DNA from: Streptomyces corallincola
Lineage (GTDB): Bacteria > Actinomycetota > Actinomycetes > Streptomycetales > Streptomycetaceae
Reading direction: 5' to 3'
DNA length: 64,000 bases
Assembly (NCBI RefSeq): GCF_019104725.1
Contig: NZ_JAHRXF010000006.1
Location: 149,629-213,628 of the forward strand
The position numbers and the translations under genes are program-made. Below the pieces are notes generated by a model that saw nothing but the letters and a program-made list of their open reading frames with translations, was not told where the DNA came from and searched no databases. Below are positions 1 through 8,586 of the stretch, in pieces; within the stretch, counting starts at the first letter, position 1; the number at the start of each line of letters is the position of its first letter.

Positions 1-92
1 GGCCGCGTACCGGCGCACCCGGCGGCCCGGCACCGCACCCGGACCCGTCCCCGCACCCGCGTCCTGCGGAGACCGCGCCGACGGCCCGTGAC

Positions 93-2651
93 GTGCCCAC
101 CGTCCTTGGAACCCTGCGCGCCCTCGGCACCGGGCCGCGCGGTCTGACCGAGGACGAGGCGGTCGAACGCCTCGCCCGGTACGGCGAGAACACCGGACCC
201 GCCCTGGTCGAACCGTCCTGGCCCCGCCTGTTCACGCGCAGTCTGCGCGACCCGTTCACCGCCGTCCTGGCCTGCCTCGGCCTGGTCTCGGCCGCCGTGT
301 TCGCCTGGGGCACCGCCTCGGTGATCCTGCTGCTCGTCGTCGTGAGCTGCGTCCTGCGCGCCTCCGGCGAGCACCGCGCGGGCCGCTCCACCGTCGCGCT
401 GCGCGAGCTGGTCGCCGGTACCGCCACCGTGCTGCGCCGGGCCGACCCGGACGCCGACCCCGTCGCCCGCGAGATACCCGTGGCCGAACTCGTCCCCGGC
501 GACATCGTCCGGCTCGGACCCGGCGACCTTGTCCCCGCCGACGTACGGCTGCTGCGCGCCGCAGGGCTCACCGTGCATCAGGCCGCCCTCACCGGTGAGT
601 CCGTGCCCGTGCCCAAGACCGCCGACGACCTGCCCGGACCGGCTGGTGACGGCGCCCTCGAACCGGCCCAGCTCTGCTTTCGGGGCAGCGGGGTCGCCAC
701 CGGCGGGGCCACCGCCGTCGTCACCGCCACCGGGGCCGGCACCCGCTTCGCCGCCGCTCACGCCCGCCCGGCGGAGCGGCCGTCGGCCAGCGCGTTCGAC
801 CGCTCGGTGCACGGCATCTCCTGGATCCTCATCCGGTTCATGCTGCTCACCCCGCCGCTGGTGCTCATGGCCAACGCGGCGCTGCGCGGCCGGGGCCTGG
901 AGACCCTGCCGTTCGCGGTGGCGGTCGCCGTGGGACTCACTCCGGAGATGCTTCCCGTCCTCGTCACCCACTGCCTGGCCCGTGGCGCCGCCCGGCTCGC
1001 CCGCACCCACGGCGTGATCGTCGGACGGCTCCCGGCGCTGCACGACATCGGCGCGATGGACGTGCTATGCCTCGACAAGACCGGCACCCTCACCGAGGAC
1101 CGTCCCGTCGTGGACCGCGCCGTCGGACCGGACGGCGGCGACGACCCCGAGGTGCTGCACTGGGCCGCCGTCAACGCCTGGTGGACCCTCCAGCTCGCCG
1201 ACCTCCCCGAACCCGACGCCCTCGACGAAGCCCTCCTCGACGCCGTGGACGAGGACGCCCTCACCGCCCACGACGGTGTGGCGGCCGTCCCCTTCACCCC
1301 CGACCGGCGGCACGCCACCGCCGTGGTCCGTGCCGCGGACCGGCTCGGGGTGCACACCCTCGTCGTCAAGGGCGACGTGGACACGGTCCTCGACCGCTGC
1401 GCCCTGACCGGACCCGACCGGGACCGGCTGCGCGCCCTGGCCGCCCGGCTGGCCGACGACGGCGTACGCGTCCTGGCCGTCGCCACCGCCGACCGCGCGG
1501 CGGGTCGGCGCGCACCCCGCCCCGCCGATGTCCGGAACCTGGACTTCCGGGGCCTGGTCACCCTGCGGGACGCCCTCGCGCCCTCCGCCGGTGAGGCGCT
1601 CCGCGTCCTCACCGGACGGGGTGTCACCGTCAAGGTCCTCACCGGCGACCACCCGGGCACCGCCGTCCGCGCCTGCCGTGACCTCGGCGTCCCCGTCACC
1701 GACGACGCCGTCCTCACCGCCGCCCGCATCGACACCCTCACCGACGCGGGACTGGCCGCCGCCGTCGCCCGTACGACCGTGTTCGCCCGGTGCACCCCCG
1801 GCCACAAGGCGCGGGTCACCGAGGCGCTGCGCGCCGCCGGGCACACCGTCGGCTTCCTCGGCGACGGCGTCAACGACCTGCCCGCGCTGCGCACCGCCGA
1901 CGTGGGGATCGCCCCGCGCCACGCCGCCGACGTGGTCCGCGAGAGCGCGGACGTGGTGCTCGCCGACAAGGACCTCACCGCCGTGGCGCACGCCGTCGCG
2001 GCGGGCCGGGAAGCGGGCGGCAACATTGCCGCCTACCTGCGCGTCACCCTCTCCTCCAACCTCGGCAACGTCCTGGCGATGCTCTCGGCGGGCCTGCTCC
2101 TGCCGTTCCTGCCGATGCTGCCCGCCCAGGTCCTGCTGCAGAACCTGTGCTCCGACGCCGCCCAGCTCGCCTTCGCCCACGACCGCCCGCACCCGGCCGT
2201 GTCGCGCCGCCCGGCCGTGCTCGACCCGCGCGGGCTGCTGCGCTTCATCACCGGCTTCGGCGCGCTCAACGCCGTGGCCGACCTCGCCACCTTCGGCGTG
2301 CTCGCGCTCGCCGTGCACGGAGCGGACGCCGGTGCGGACCAGGCGGTGTTCCACTCCGGCTGGTTCACCGAGAACCTCGTCACCCAGGCCCTGGTGATGG
2401 TCCTGCTGCGCGGCACCCGCCGTGCCGCCGGACCCCGCAGGCCGGGCCCGGTCGCCCGCGCCGCCGTCGCCGTGGCCGCCGTCGGTCTCGTCCTCCCCGC
2501 CTCTCCGCTCGGACCGCCGCTCGGTCTGACCGCCCTCCCCGCTGTGTACTACGCCCTGCTCGGCGCCGTCCTGGCCCTCTACGCCGCCGCCCTCGTCGTC
2601 GCCGGAAACCGTTACGAGCGCCGCCACGGCACCCGTCTCCCCACCGGCTGA
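93..2651 (+). CDS. mgtA: Magnesium-translocating P-type ATPase (MgtA-like), possibly 5'-partial
   Basis: This is an integral membrane pump expected to import Mg2+ using ATP (P-type class III). The protein shows the actuator motif TGES, the phosphorylation motif DKTGTLT, the hinge motifs TGD and GDGVND, and the PEMLP segment in transmembrane helix 4 that marks the Mg2+ subgroup. The length of 852 aa is a little under E. coli MgtA (about 900). The GTG at 93 is the first usable start, but the frame stays open to base 3 and the N-terminus is slightly short, so the true start may lie upstream, even outside the window. A GC-rich hairpin follows the stop. Subtype assignment rests on PEMLP and overall layout; the ion has not been tested. 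Confidence 0.88.
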   Translation: MPTVLGTLRALGTGPRGLTEDEAVERLARYGENTGPALVEPSWPRLFTRSLRDPFTAVLACLGLVSAAVFAWGTASVILLLVVVSCVLRASGEHRAGRSTVALRELVAGTATVLRRADPDADPVAREIPVAELVPGDIVRLGPGDLVPADVRLLRAAGLTVHQAALTGESVPVPKTADDLPGPAGDGALEPAQLCFRGSGVATGGATAVVTATGAGTRFAAAHARPAERPSASAFDRSVHGISWILIRFMLLTPPLVLMANAALRGRGLETLPFAVAVAVGLTPEMLPVLVTHCLARGAARLARTHGVIVGRLPALHDIGAMDVLCLDKTGTLTEDRPVVDRAVGPDGGDDPEVLHWAAVNAWWTLQLADLPEPDALDEALLDAVDEDALTAHDGVAAVPFTPDRRHATAVVRAADRLGVHTLVVKGDVDTVLDRCALTGPDRDRLRALAARLADDGVRVLAVATADRAAGRRAPRPADVRNLDFRGLVTLRDALAPSAGEALRVLTGRGVTVKVLTGDHPGTAVRACRDLGVPVTDDAVLTAARIDTLTDAGLAAAVARTTVFARCTPGHKARVTEALRAAGHTVGFLGDGVNDLPALRTADVGIAPRHAADVVRESADVVLADKDLTAVAHAVAAGREAGGNIAAYLRVTLSSNLGNVLAMLSAGLLLPFLPMLPAQVLLQNLCSDAAQLAFAHDRPHPAVSRRPAVLDPRGLLRFITGFGALNAVADLATFGVLALAVHGADAGADQAVFHSGWFTENLVTQALVMVLLRGTRRAAGPRRPGPVARAAVAVAAVGLVLPASPLGPPLGLTALPAVYYALLGAVLALYAAALVVAGNRYERRHGTRLPTG

Positions 2652-2655
2652 GCCC

Positions 2656-2670
2656 GCCCCGACGGGGGGC
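2656..2670 (+). terminator. Short GC hairpin after the Mg2+ ATPase
   Basis: GCCCC, a short loop, then a run of G ending in C begins five bases after the ATPase stop. It could act as a terminator, but the stem is short and no T run follows. Confidence 0.35.
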
Positions 2671-3033
2671 AGCGCTCGTGATCCGTACACCTGGGGCGGA
2701 ACACCTGGGACGGGGCTCACATCCGCCGCGCCGTCCCCGCTGGCTACGATGGAGGAGCGTCCGCCCCGGCAGGTGCCCGGAGTTCCTCGGAGCCCCGTAC
2801 GGCCCGGGTGTGCGCTCCCGCGGTCACCGGCGACCGTTCCCCGGCCTCCCCGTGGCCGACCGCGCGACGCGCGCGGCGGTTCCCGCCGACGCTCGTGATC
2901 AGGACCACGCGGCCCGCCGCGCACCCGTCCGAAGGGCCCGCCGCCCGGCGGACGCGGGGTGGCGCACCGGTCCCATGACATGCGTCACGTGAGATCGCGG
3001 ACGCCGACCGTGCTGCTCAGGCCGGGGATTTGT
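2671..3033. other. Non-coding stretch upstream of the LCP gene
   Basis: No credible gene is seen on either strand between the ATPase terminator and the promoter at 3034. The open frames here are proline/arginine-rich, lack a ribosome binding site and resemble no family. Confidence 0.5.
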
Positions 3034-3053
3034 TAGATTGCGCAACTACGCAA
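3034..3053 (+). promoter_or_regulatory. Putative promoter with TTGC-N8-GCAA operator (site 1)
   Basis: A -10-like TAGATT (3034-3039) runs into the inverted repeat TTGC (3038-3041), eight bases, GCAA (3050-3053), followed by CAAGGTG. The same arrangement recurs at 4968-4988 before tatA. The left arm includes the palindrome TTGCGCAA. The position over the -10 suggests a repressor site, for example for a MarR-type protein; the regulator is inferred, not seen. Confidence 0.5.
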
Positions 3054-3159
3054 CCAAGGTGTGGCTCCTGCTTCACCTGTCCGTACACCGCCGCTGACGC
3101 CCGGCCGCGCACCCGACGGCCCGGCTCGCCGGTCCTGACCGTTCCTGGGAGTGGGAGAG

Positions 3160-4902
3160 ATGAGCGACCCGTGGGGCGGCGGCGGTGCGGTGGACGACCG
3201 GTGGGACGGGGAGAGTGGACGGGCCCCCCGCGATCCCGGTGCCGACACACCCGCCCACGGCGCTCCCGACGAGGACGACACGCCCAGGCCGCCCGGCGGG
3301 CGGGCCGCCGCCCGTGCCGCCCAGCGCTCACGGGGCAGCCGCCGCGCGGGCAGCCGCCGGGCCCGGTCCCGGAGCAGGGGTAAGCGGCTCCTGCGGACAG
3401 CCGGACTCTGCCTGGCCCTGCTGGTGCTCGGCACCGCCGGTGTCGGCTGGTGGTTCTACGACCACCTCAACGGCAACATCCACAGCGTCGCCCTCGACGG
3501 CAAGGGCGGCACCGAGAAGGCGGACGCCTTCGGGCGCACCCCGATCAACCTGCTCGTCATGGGTTCCGACGGCCGCACCAGCCAGGCCGACTGCAAACTC
3601 GGCGGCGGCTGCTCGCAGACCGGCGTGCAGACCGGCAGCAACGCGGACGTCGAAATGGTCGTGCACATATCCGCCGACCGCTCCAACGCGACGGTGATGA
3701 GCATCCCGCGCGACACCATGACCCAGATCCCCGCCTGCCGTGACACCGCCACCGGCAAGTCCACCCCCGGCTACTACGGTCAGATCAACAGCGCCCTGCA
3801 GTACGGCCCCGCCTGCCAGGTCGCCGCCGTGCACGACCTCACCGGCATCCCCATCGACCACTTCGTGAAGCTCGACTTCTCCGGCGTGGTCAAGATGTCC
3901 GACGCCGTCGGCGGCGTACCGGTCTGTGTCAGCGCCGACGTGTACGACACCTACTCGCACCTCAAGCTCTCCAAGGGCACCCACACGCTCAAGGGCGTCG
4001 CCGCGCTGGAGTTCGTCCGCTCCCGGCACGGCTTCGGAGACGGCAGCGACCTGGGCCGTACCGTCTCCCAGCACATCTTCCTCGGCGCGATGATCCGCAA
4101 GTTCAAGAGCGCGGGCACCCTGACCGACCCCACGGCCGTCTACCACCTCGCGGACGCCGCCACGAAGGCGCTGACCGTGGACGACGGCCTGAACAGCGTC
4201 AGCAAGCTGGTCTCGCTGGCCGCCGACGTCAACAAGGTGCCGACGAAGCGGATGACGTTCACGACGATGCAGACCGGCGCCGACCCGAACAACTCCAACC
4301 GGGTCGTGGTCGGTCCGGGCGCCAAGACGCTGTTCGCCACCATCGCGCACGACCAGTCGCTCACCACCGGCTCGGGCGGCAAGTCGTCCGCCGCCTCCGC
4401 GACCGCCAAGGCGGCCACGAAGACCGTCCCGCCCGCCGAGGTCTCGGTCACCGTCGAGAACGGCACCACCGTCACCGGCCGCGCCTCCGACGTGGCGACC
4501 TCGCTGGCCGACCAGGGCTTCGGCTCCGCGACGACCGGCAACGCGCCGAGCCCCGCCTCGTCCACCACGCTCACCTACGGCAGCGGGCTGAAGAGCAAGG
4601 CGCAGACCGTCGCCAAGGCCCTCGGCCTCCCCTCCTCCCATCTGAAGCAGGGCACCGGCACCGGCGTCACCCTGGTCATCGGCACCGACTGGCCGAGCGG
4701 GGACACGTACCCCTCCAGCGGGGGTTCCGCCTCCGCGTCGGACACCGAGGAAGCCGTCTCCAACGCCCACGCCTCCACCGCCGACCAGGCCAAGGAGTGC
4801 GCCAAGGTCAGCCCCTACAAGACCGTCGCCCTCAACGGCGTCCCGATGACGCCCTCCCAGGCGTACGCGGCGGCTTCGGCCAAGCCGGACTCGGACAAGT
4901 AG
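3160..4902 (+). CDS. LytR-CpsA-Psr (LCP) family cell-wall ligase with LytR C-terminal domain
   Basis: LCP proteins transfer lipid-linked glycopolymers such as teichoic acids onto peptidoglycan at the outer membrane face. The 580-aa protein has a disordered Gly/Arg-rich cytoplasmic tail (residues 1-75), one membrane helix (about 77-99), the LCP domain (about 125-300, with NLLVMGSDGR, SIPRDT and the arginine-rich EFVRSRHGFGDGSDLGR segment) and a LytR_C domain (about 430-520, with VENGT). ATG 3160 is preferred over an upstream GTG at 3151 because GGGAG at 3147-3151 is correctly spaced for it. It shares a promoter motif with the following tatA, hinting at co-regulation of envelope genes. Confidence 0.9.
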   Translation: MSDPWGGGGAVDDRWDGESGRAPRDPGADTPAHGAPDEDDTPRPPGGRAAARAAQRSRGSRRAGSRRARSRSRGKRLLRTAGLCLALLVLGTAGVGWWFYDHLNGNIHSVALDGKGGTEKADAFGRTPINLLVMGSDGRTSQADCKLGGGCSQTGVQTGSNADVEMVVHISADRSNATVMSIPRDTMTQIPACRDTATGKSTPGYYGQINSALQYGPACQVAAVHDLTGIPIDHFVKLDFSGVVKMSDAVGGVPVCVSADVYDTYSHLKLSKGTHTLKGVAALEFVRSRHGFGDGSDLGRTVSQHIFLGAMIRKFKSAGTLTDPTAVYHLADAATKALTVDDGLNSVSKLVSLAADVNKVPTKRMTFTTMQTGADPNNSNRVVVGPGAKTLFATIAHDQSLTTGSGGKSSAASATAKAATKTVPPAEVSVTVENGTTVTGRASDVATSLADQGFGSATTGNAPSPASSTTLTYGSGLKSKAQTVAKALGLPSSHLKQGTGTGVTLVIGTDWPSGDTYPSSGGSASASDTEEAVSNAHASTADQAKECAKVSPYKTVALNGVPMTPSQAYAAASAKPDSDK

Positions 4903-4967
4903 CCGCGGGCGGATGCGATCCCGGTCACGTGGCCGGGGAGAGGGCGACCCGCGGTTCCGCACAGTTG

Positions 4968-4988
4968 TACTGTTGCGCAATACGGCAA
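4968..4988 (+). promoter_or_regulatory. Putative promoter with TTGC-N8-GCAA operator (site 2)
   Basis: A -10-like TACTGT (4968-4973) abuts TTGC (4973-4976), eight bases and GCAA (4985-4988), followed by TCAAGGTG. It is almost the same as the element at 3034-3053 and sits 65 bp before the tatA start. Confidence 0.5.
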
Positions 4989-5052
4989 TCAAGGTGGACG
5001 GCGTTCCGTTCCGGTGCGCGCCGCCGCCCAGTGAAAGAGAGGGGTGGTCGGT

Positions 5053-5325
5053 ATGTTCCGCAACGGGCTGGAGCCCTGGCACCTGCTGATCGTCGCCGCC
5101 GTCATCATCCTGCTGTTCGGCGCGAAGAAGCTGCCGGACCTCGCTCGCGGACTGGGCAAGTCCATGCGCATCCTCAAGAGCGAGACCAAGGCGATGAAGG
5201 ACGAGAACAACGCCCCGGCGGCCTCGGACGACACCCACGCCGAACCGGCGGCCCGGTTCATCGACTCCCCCCGGGGCGAGCCCGAGGCGGCTCGGGCGGC
5301 CACGGAAAGCCGTGAGGCCCGCTGA
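5053..5325 (+). CDS. tatA: Twin-arginine translocase subunit TatA
   Basis: TatA forms the protein-conducting assembly of the twin-arginine pathway, which exports folded proteins. The 90-aa protein has one N-terminal membrane helix (about residues 8-22), the [17 protein letters not shown] hinge and amphipathic helix typical of TatA, then a charged Ala/Glu-rich tail. ATG 5053 is chosen over GTG 5044 because the conserved family N-terminus begins there and GAGAGGGG precedes it. No tatC is present in the window; tatB lies convergent downstream. Confidence 0.92.
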   Translation: MFRNGLEPWHLLIVAAVIILLFGAKKLPDLARGLGKSMRILKSETKAMKDENNAPAASDDTHAEPAARFIDSPRGEPEAARAATESREAR

Positions 5326-5341
5326 CCGTTTTCCCGTGACG

Positions 5342-5359
5342 GCCCCCTTTCGAGGGGGC
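5342..5359 (+). terminator. Hairpin after tatA
   Basis: GCCCCC (5342-5347) and GGGGGC (5354-5359) flank a six-base TTTCGA loop, 17 bases after the tatA stop, followed by T-rich sequence. Confidence 0.6.
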
Positions 5360-5454
5360 TGTTGCGCATTTCCGGCCGGGATTCCTCACGGGACGGCCGG
5401 TATCCCCGTTCTTGAGGAATGGGTAAGAGAAACAGGTCTCGGGTAAGAAACCGA

Positions 5455-5513
5455 CAAGCCGTATCGCCTGGATTCACCATCAGTTCGATGGTGAATCCAG
5501 GCGATACGGCTTG
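5455..5513. terminator. 27-bp perfect inverted repeat between convergent tatA and tatB
   Basis: Arms 5455-5481 and 5487-5513 are exact reverse complements over 27 bp with a five-base AGTTC loop. The element lies 30 bp past the tatB stop and 130 bp past the tatA stop, so it can act as a bidirectional terminator. Such length and perfection are unusual for an ordinary terminator. Confidence 0.75.
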
Positions 5514-5542
5514 ATGTTCTCCGTGCCGCCCGCGAGCTGCGC

Positions 5543-5983
5543 TCAGGTGGCGTCGATGTCGAAAGCGGAACGCTCGGCGACGGGCTCAGGACCGGCGGTC
5601 TTCGTCAGCGGGACGCGCGCGGCGTTCCGGACGCCGGTGCGGGTGTCGTCGGCCGCCTCGCGCACGGTTCCGGCGATCTGGTCCAGCTCGGCGCGCGGGT
5701 CGAGCGCGCTGCGGATCTCCTCCAGTCCGAGCCCCTCGGTCTCGCCGTTGAGCAGATGCTTGCGCACGAACGTCTTGGGCCGCAGATCCTCGAAGTCGAA
5801 GTCCTGGTATTCCGGCCCCAGTTCGGAACGGATCTCCGTTTTCGCGCTCTCGGACAACTCCCGCAGCTTGCGCAGCACTCCGGCCACGTTCTGAATCATC
5901 TTCGGGAGTTTGTCCGGCCCGAACACCAGGACGGCCAGGACCGCCAGCGTGAGGAGTTCCAAGGGGCCCACGTCTGAGAACAT
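5543..5983 (-). CDS. tatB: Sec-independent translocase subunit TatB
   Basis: TatB helps recognise twin-arginine signal peptides with TatC. The 146-aa protein starts MFSDVGPLELL, has a membrane helix at about 5-22, the VFGPDKLPKMIQ hinge diagnostic of TatB, and a long charged amphipathic region. The C-terminal part is variable, as in actinobacterial TatB. It is transcribed towards tatA, separated by a 27-bp perfect hairpin. Twin-arginine cargo-like proteins (EfeB, beta-lactamase) occur later in the window. Confidence 0.9.
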   Translation of the reverse strand: MFSDVGPLELLTLAVLAVLVFGPDKLPKMIQNVAGVLRKLRELSESAKTEIRSELGPEYQDFDFEDLRPKTFVRKHLLNGETEGLGLEEIRSALDPRAELDQIAGTVREAADDTRTGVRNAARVPLTKTAGPEPVAERSAFDIDAT

Positions 5984-6060
5984 GAATCCACTTTAAACGT
6001 TGCGCAGTGGATAAACCATGTGGTGCTTATCGCTCTTGGGTCTCCTGTGGCGCTCCGTCG

Positions 6061-6279
6061 TCAGGCGCGCGGTGGGTCGTCCCGGCGGGTCGCGGTGCCG
6101 GGGACCACGGTGGGGGAGTCGGAGGTGCCGGACGCGGCGTCCTCCTTCTTGAGCGCCTTCGCCTCGCTCTTGAGGATGCGGGCCGCCTTGCCCGCCGAAC
6201 GGGTCAGCTCGGGGAGCTTCTTGAAGCCGAGGACCACGGCCACGACAAGGAGGATCACGGCAAGCTCGCCGATGCCCAT
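6061..6279 (-). CDS. Second TatA/TatE-like protein
   Basis: This 72-aa protein starts MGIGELAVILLV, has one membrane helix (about 2-18), the FKKLPELTRSAGKAARILKSE hinge and amphipathic helix, and a short charged tail. The family is that of TatA/TatE pore subunits. A longer in-frame start exists at 6441, but ATG 6279 matches the family and is preceded by AGGAGAGG. The hinge reads GFKKLPEL instead of the FG-x-KKLP usual for TatA. It is divergent from the ion channel, with a palindrome between them. Confidence 0.82.
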   Translation of the reverse strand: MGIGELAVILLVVAVVLGFKKLPELTRSAGKAARILKSEAKALKKEDAASGTSDSPTVVPGTATRRDDPPRA

Positions 6280-6340
6280 CGGGTCAGCCTCTCCTGGATG
6301 ACGGATACCGGCGACACGGTGGCCGACGGCGCAGTGCGAT

Positions 6341-6354
6341 CTACAGTGCTGTAG
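6341..6354. promoter_or_regulatory. 14-bp perfect palindrome between divergent genes
   Basis: CTACAGTGCTGTAG is an exact palindrome lying 61 bp before the TatA-like start and 89 bp before the ion channel start. It resembles the TACA-N4-TGTA core bound by BlaI/CopY-type repressors; that assignment is by resemblance only. Confidence 0.5.
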
Positions 6355-6442
6355 AAGTATCCCCCGACAGTGATCGCCCAACAAGTCCGCCACCCGGCCG
6401 AGTTCGGGCGCGGACGCCCGCGACAGGAGCCACAGCAGCACG

Positions 6443-7393
6443 ATGCCGGATCAGTACACCCCGACGAGCTCCGTCGCGTTCCGGGCCGTTCGCCGGGACC
6501 TGGCACACCGGTGCCGCGACATCACCGAGGCCCGATGGTTCGCGCTGACCGTCTGCGCGGTCATCGTGCTCAACGCGGCCCTCCTCGGCACGGAGACCTA
6601 CTCCGGTCTCGTCGCCGCCTGGCACCAGTGGTTACGGCTGGCCGAACACGCCTGCCTGGCCGTCTTCACCATCGAGATCCTGCTCCGCCTCGGCGCCCAT
6701 GCCGACCGCCCCCGCGCGTTCTTCCGCGACCCCTGGAACCTCTTCGACCTCGCCGTCGTCCTGTGTGCCCTCCTGCCCCTGGTCCGCGAGAACACCACGA
6801 TCCTGCGCCTGCTGCGGCTGGCCCGCGTCCTGCGCACCGCACGCTTCCTGCCCCAGCTGCGCATCATGCTGGTCGCCGTCGCCCGCAGCCTGCCGGGCAC
6901 CCTCAGCTTCCTCCTCGTCGGCGCCCTGCTGCTCTACGTGTACGCGATGGTCGGCTGGGTCTTCTTCGGCCACCAGGACCCCCGGCACTACGGCTCCATC
7001 GGCCGCGCCGTCCTCACCCTCTTCCTCCTCATGACCCTCGACGGCATCGGTGACGCCGTCCACGCCGGTCTGGAGATCTCCCGCTGGAGCCTCGCCTACT
7101 ACGCCTCCTACGTCCTCCTCGCCTCCTTCGTCCTCGTCAACGTCCTCATCGGCGTGGTCATCACCTCACTGGACGAGGCCCGGGAGATGGAGCGGTCGGC
7201 CCGGCCGGACGGAAACGGCCCGGCGGCCCCGCCCGCCCCGGACGCTCAGGACGACCGGAACATCCTCCTGGCCCGCGTCGCTGCGGCCCGCCGAGCCCTG
7301 GACGACCTCGAACGCGACCTCACCCACCCACCCGCCGAGCCCCCGGGCGCGACGGAAGTGCCCGCTTCCCCCACCCCGGTGGGCAGCGGATGA
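6443..7393 (+). CDS. Voltage-gated-type ion channel (six-helix monomer)
   Basis: The 316-aa membrane protein has the six-helix layout of a bacterial voltage-gated cation channel. It has S1-S3 up to about residue 112, an S4-like segment with arginines at every third position (ILRLLRLARVLRTARFL, about 118-134), a pore region reading TLDGIGD, and a final helix (SFVLVNVLIGVVI) followed by a charged cytoplasmic coiled segment. The pore signature differs from the TLESW of NaChBac-type sodium channels, so selectivity is unclear. Codon 64 (6632-6634) is TTA, the rare leucine codon read by the bldA tRNA in Streptomyces, suggesting developmental control of translation. Confidence 0.83.
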   Translation: MPDQYTPTSSVAFRAVRRDLAHRCRDITEARWFALTVCAVIVLNAALLGTETYSGLVAAWHQWLRLAEHACLAVFTIEILLRLGAHADRPRAFFRDPWNLFDLAVVLCALLPLVRENTTILRLLRLARVLRTARFLPQLRIMLVAVARSLPGTLSFLLVGALLLYVYAMVGWVFFGHQDPRHYGSIGRAVLTLFLLMTLDGIGDAVHAGLEISRWSLAYYASYVLLASFVLVNVLIGVVITSLDEAREMERSARPDGNGPAAPPAPDAQDDRNILLARVAAARRALDDLERDLTHPPAEPPGATEVPASPTPVGSG

Positions 7394-7465
7394 GGGGACG
7401 GCACGGGGCTGCCACCCATTGGGCGCCGTCCACCCGCCGACCGGCGGGGTCTCCCTCCGCCCGTC

Positions 7466-8527
7466 TCACGTCTCCCGGACCGGTGTGTACGCCTCCTCCC
7501 CGACGCCGAACGTCCAGGCCACGCCCTCCCTGGCCGTGCGGGTGGTCGGGGGGACGCGGAGCCAGTAGGTGCGAGTGGTTCCGTCCGGCTCCGGGGTGGA
7601 GTTGAGGACCTCGACCATGACCACGGGCTCGTCGCCGGTGAGGTCGATGCGCCAGAGGGTGCCGGTGGCGTCGTGATGCAGGGGGCGGGCGCCGGAGTCG
7701 GTGAGGTAGCGGTCGTAGCCGTAGAACTCCAGCATGACGCGGCGGAGTTCGGCGTTCTCCTCGGCGCGGATACGGTCCGGGGTGAGGGTGCGCAGTTCCG
7801 CGACGAAGGATGCCTCGACCGGCATGCCGCGCCACGCGTACAGCGCGAAGCCGTCCGGGAAGGCGAGCGCCGGGCCGTCGCCCCGGTCGAGGCGGCCCGC
7901 CTCGTCCCGGTGCAGCGCCGAGGGCCGCTCGCAGACGACGGCGACCTTCTCGAACGGCCACCACCACCCCGCGCTCCGGCACACCTCGGCCAACCCGTCC
8001 AGAGCGCTCGCCCGGCCCGCGAAGGCGGCCAGCCACGGTGCGTCGTGCTGACCGAGCACCGCGTCCAGCAGCGCGAGTCGGACCTCCGCCGACCCGCCCA
8101 GGTCCGCCAGGACACCGGCCCGGATCCGGTCCACCAGCGCCTGCGTCGTGTCCCACATCCGGCCACCGGTCACCGACCAGTGCGCCGCCCACCCCGCGGG
8201 CCCCAACGCCCGGTGCAGCAGCGCGCGTTCCGCCGCCCACGGCACGTTGCGCACCTCGTCCCGGACACTCGCGCCCCGGTGGGGCAGCGACCGCAGCAGC
8301 GCGACCCCCTCGCGGGGCGACGCCGCCCACACCACCCGCTCCGGCTCCGGCAATCCGGCCTGGCGGTAGGCCAGCCGGACACCCGCCTCGGCACGCGCCC
8401 GGTCCGCGGGTGCCGTCGAGGCGGCCAGAGCACGCCACTCCTCGACCGGATCGGCCTTCACCACCCCCTCGTACGCCCCCGCACTCCCGTACGCCCCCAA
8501 CGGCGTCGCCGTCTCCACCTGTGCCAT
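7466..8527 (-). CDS. DUF6745-type protein of unknown function
   Basis: This 353-aa soluble protein matches my recollection of the DUF6745 family, whose function is unknown. Visible landmarks are the ENAELRRVMLEFYGYDRYL segment and the following HHDATGTLWRIDLTGDEPVVMVEVLNST strand-rich region near the C-terminus. ATG 8527 is chosen over TTG 8533 because GGGGAG lies six bases upstream. It is co-transcribed with the small protein at 8587-8913 and lies opposite the STM4015-STM4011 operon. Confidence 0.75.
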   Translation of the reverse strand: MAQVETATPLGAYGSAGAYEGVVKADPVEEWRALAASTAPADRARAEAGVRLAYRQAGLPEPERVVWAASPREGVALLRSLPHRGASVRDEVRNVPWAAERALLHRALGPAGWAAHWSVTGGRMWDTTQALVDRIRAGVLADLGGSAEVRLALLDAVLGQHDAPWLAAFAGRASALDGLAEVCRSAGWWWPFEKVAVVCERPSALHRDEAGRLDRGDGPALAFPDGFALYAWRGMPVEASFVAELRTLTPDRIRAEENAELRRVMLEFYGYDRYLTDSGARPLHHDATGTLWRIDLTGDEPVVMVEVLNSTPEPDGTTRTYWLRVPPTTRTAREGVAWTFGVGEEAYTPVRET

Positions 8528-8586
8528 CGTCAACTCCCCTCACGAACCCCGTACGGGTCCGTTCCCGATCCGCCCGCAGTCCGCTC

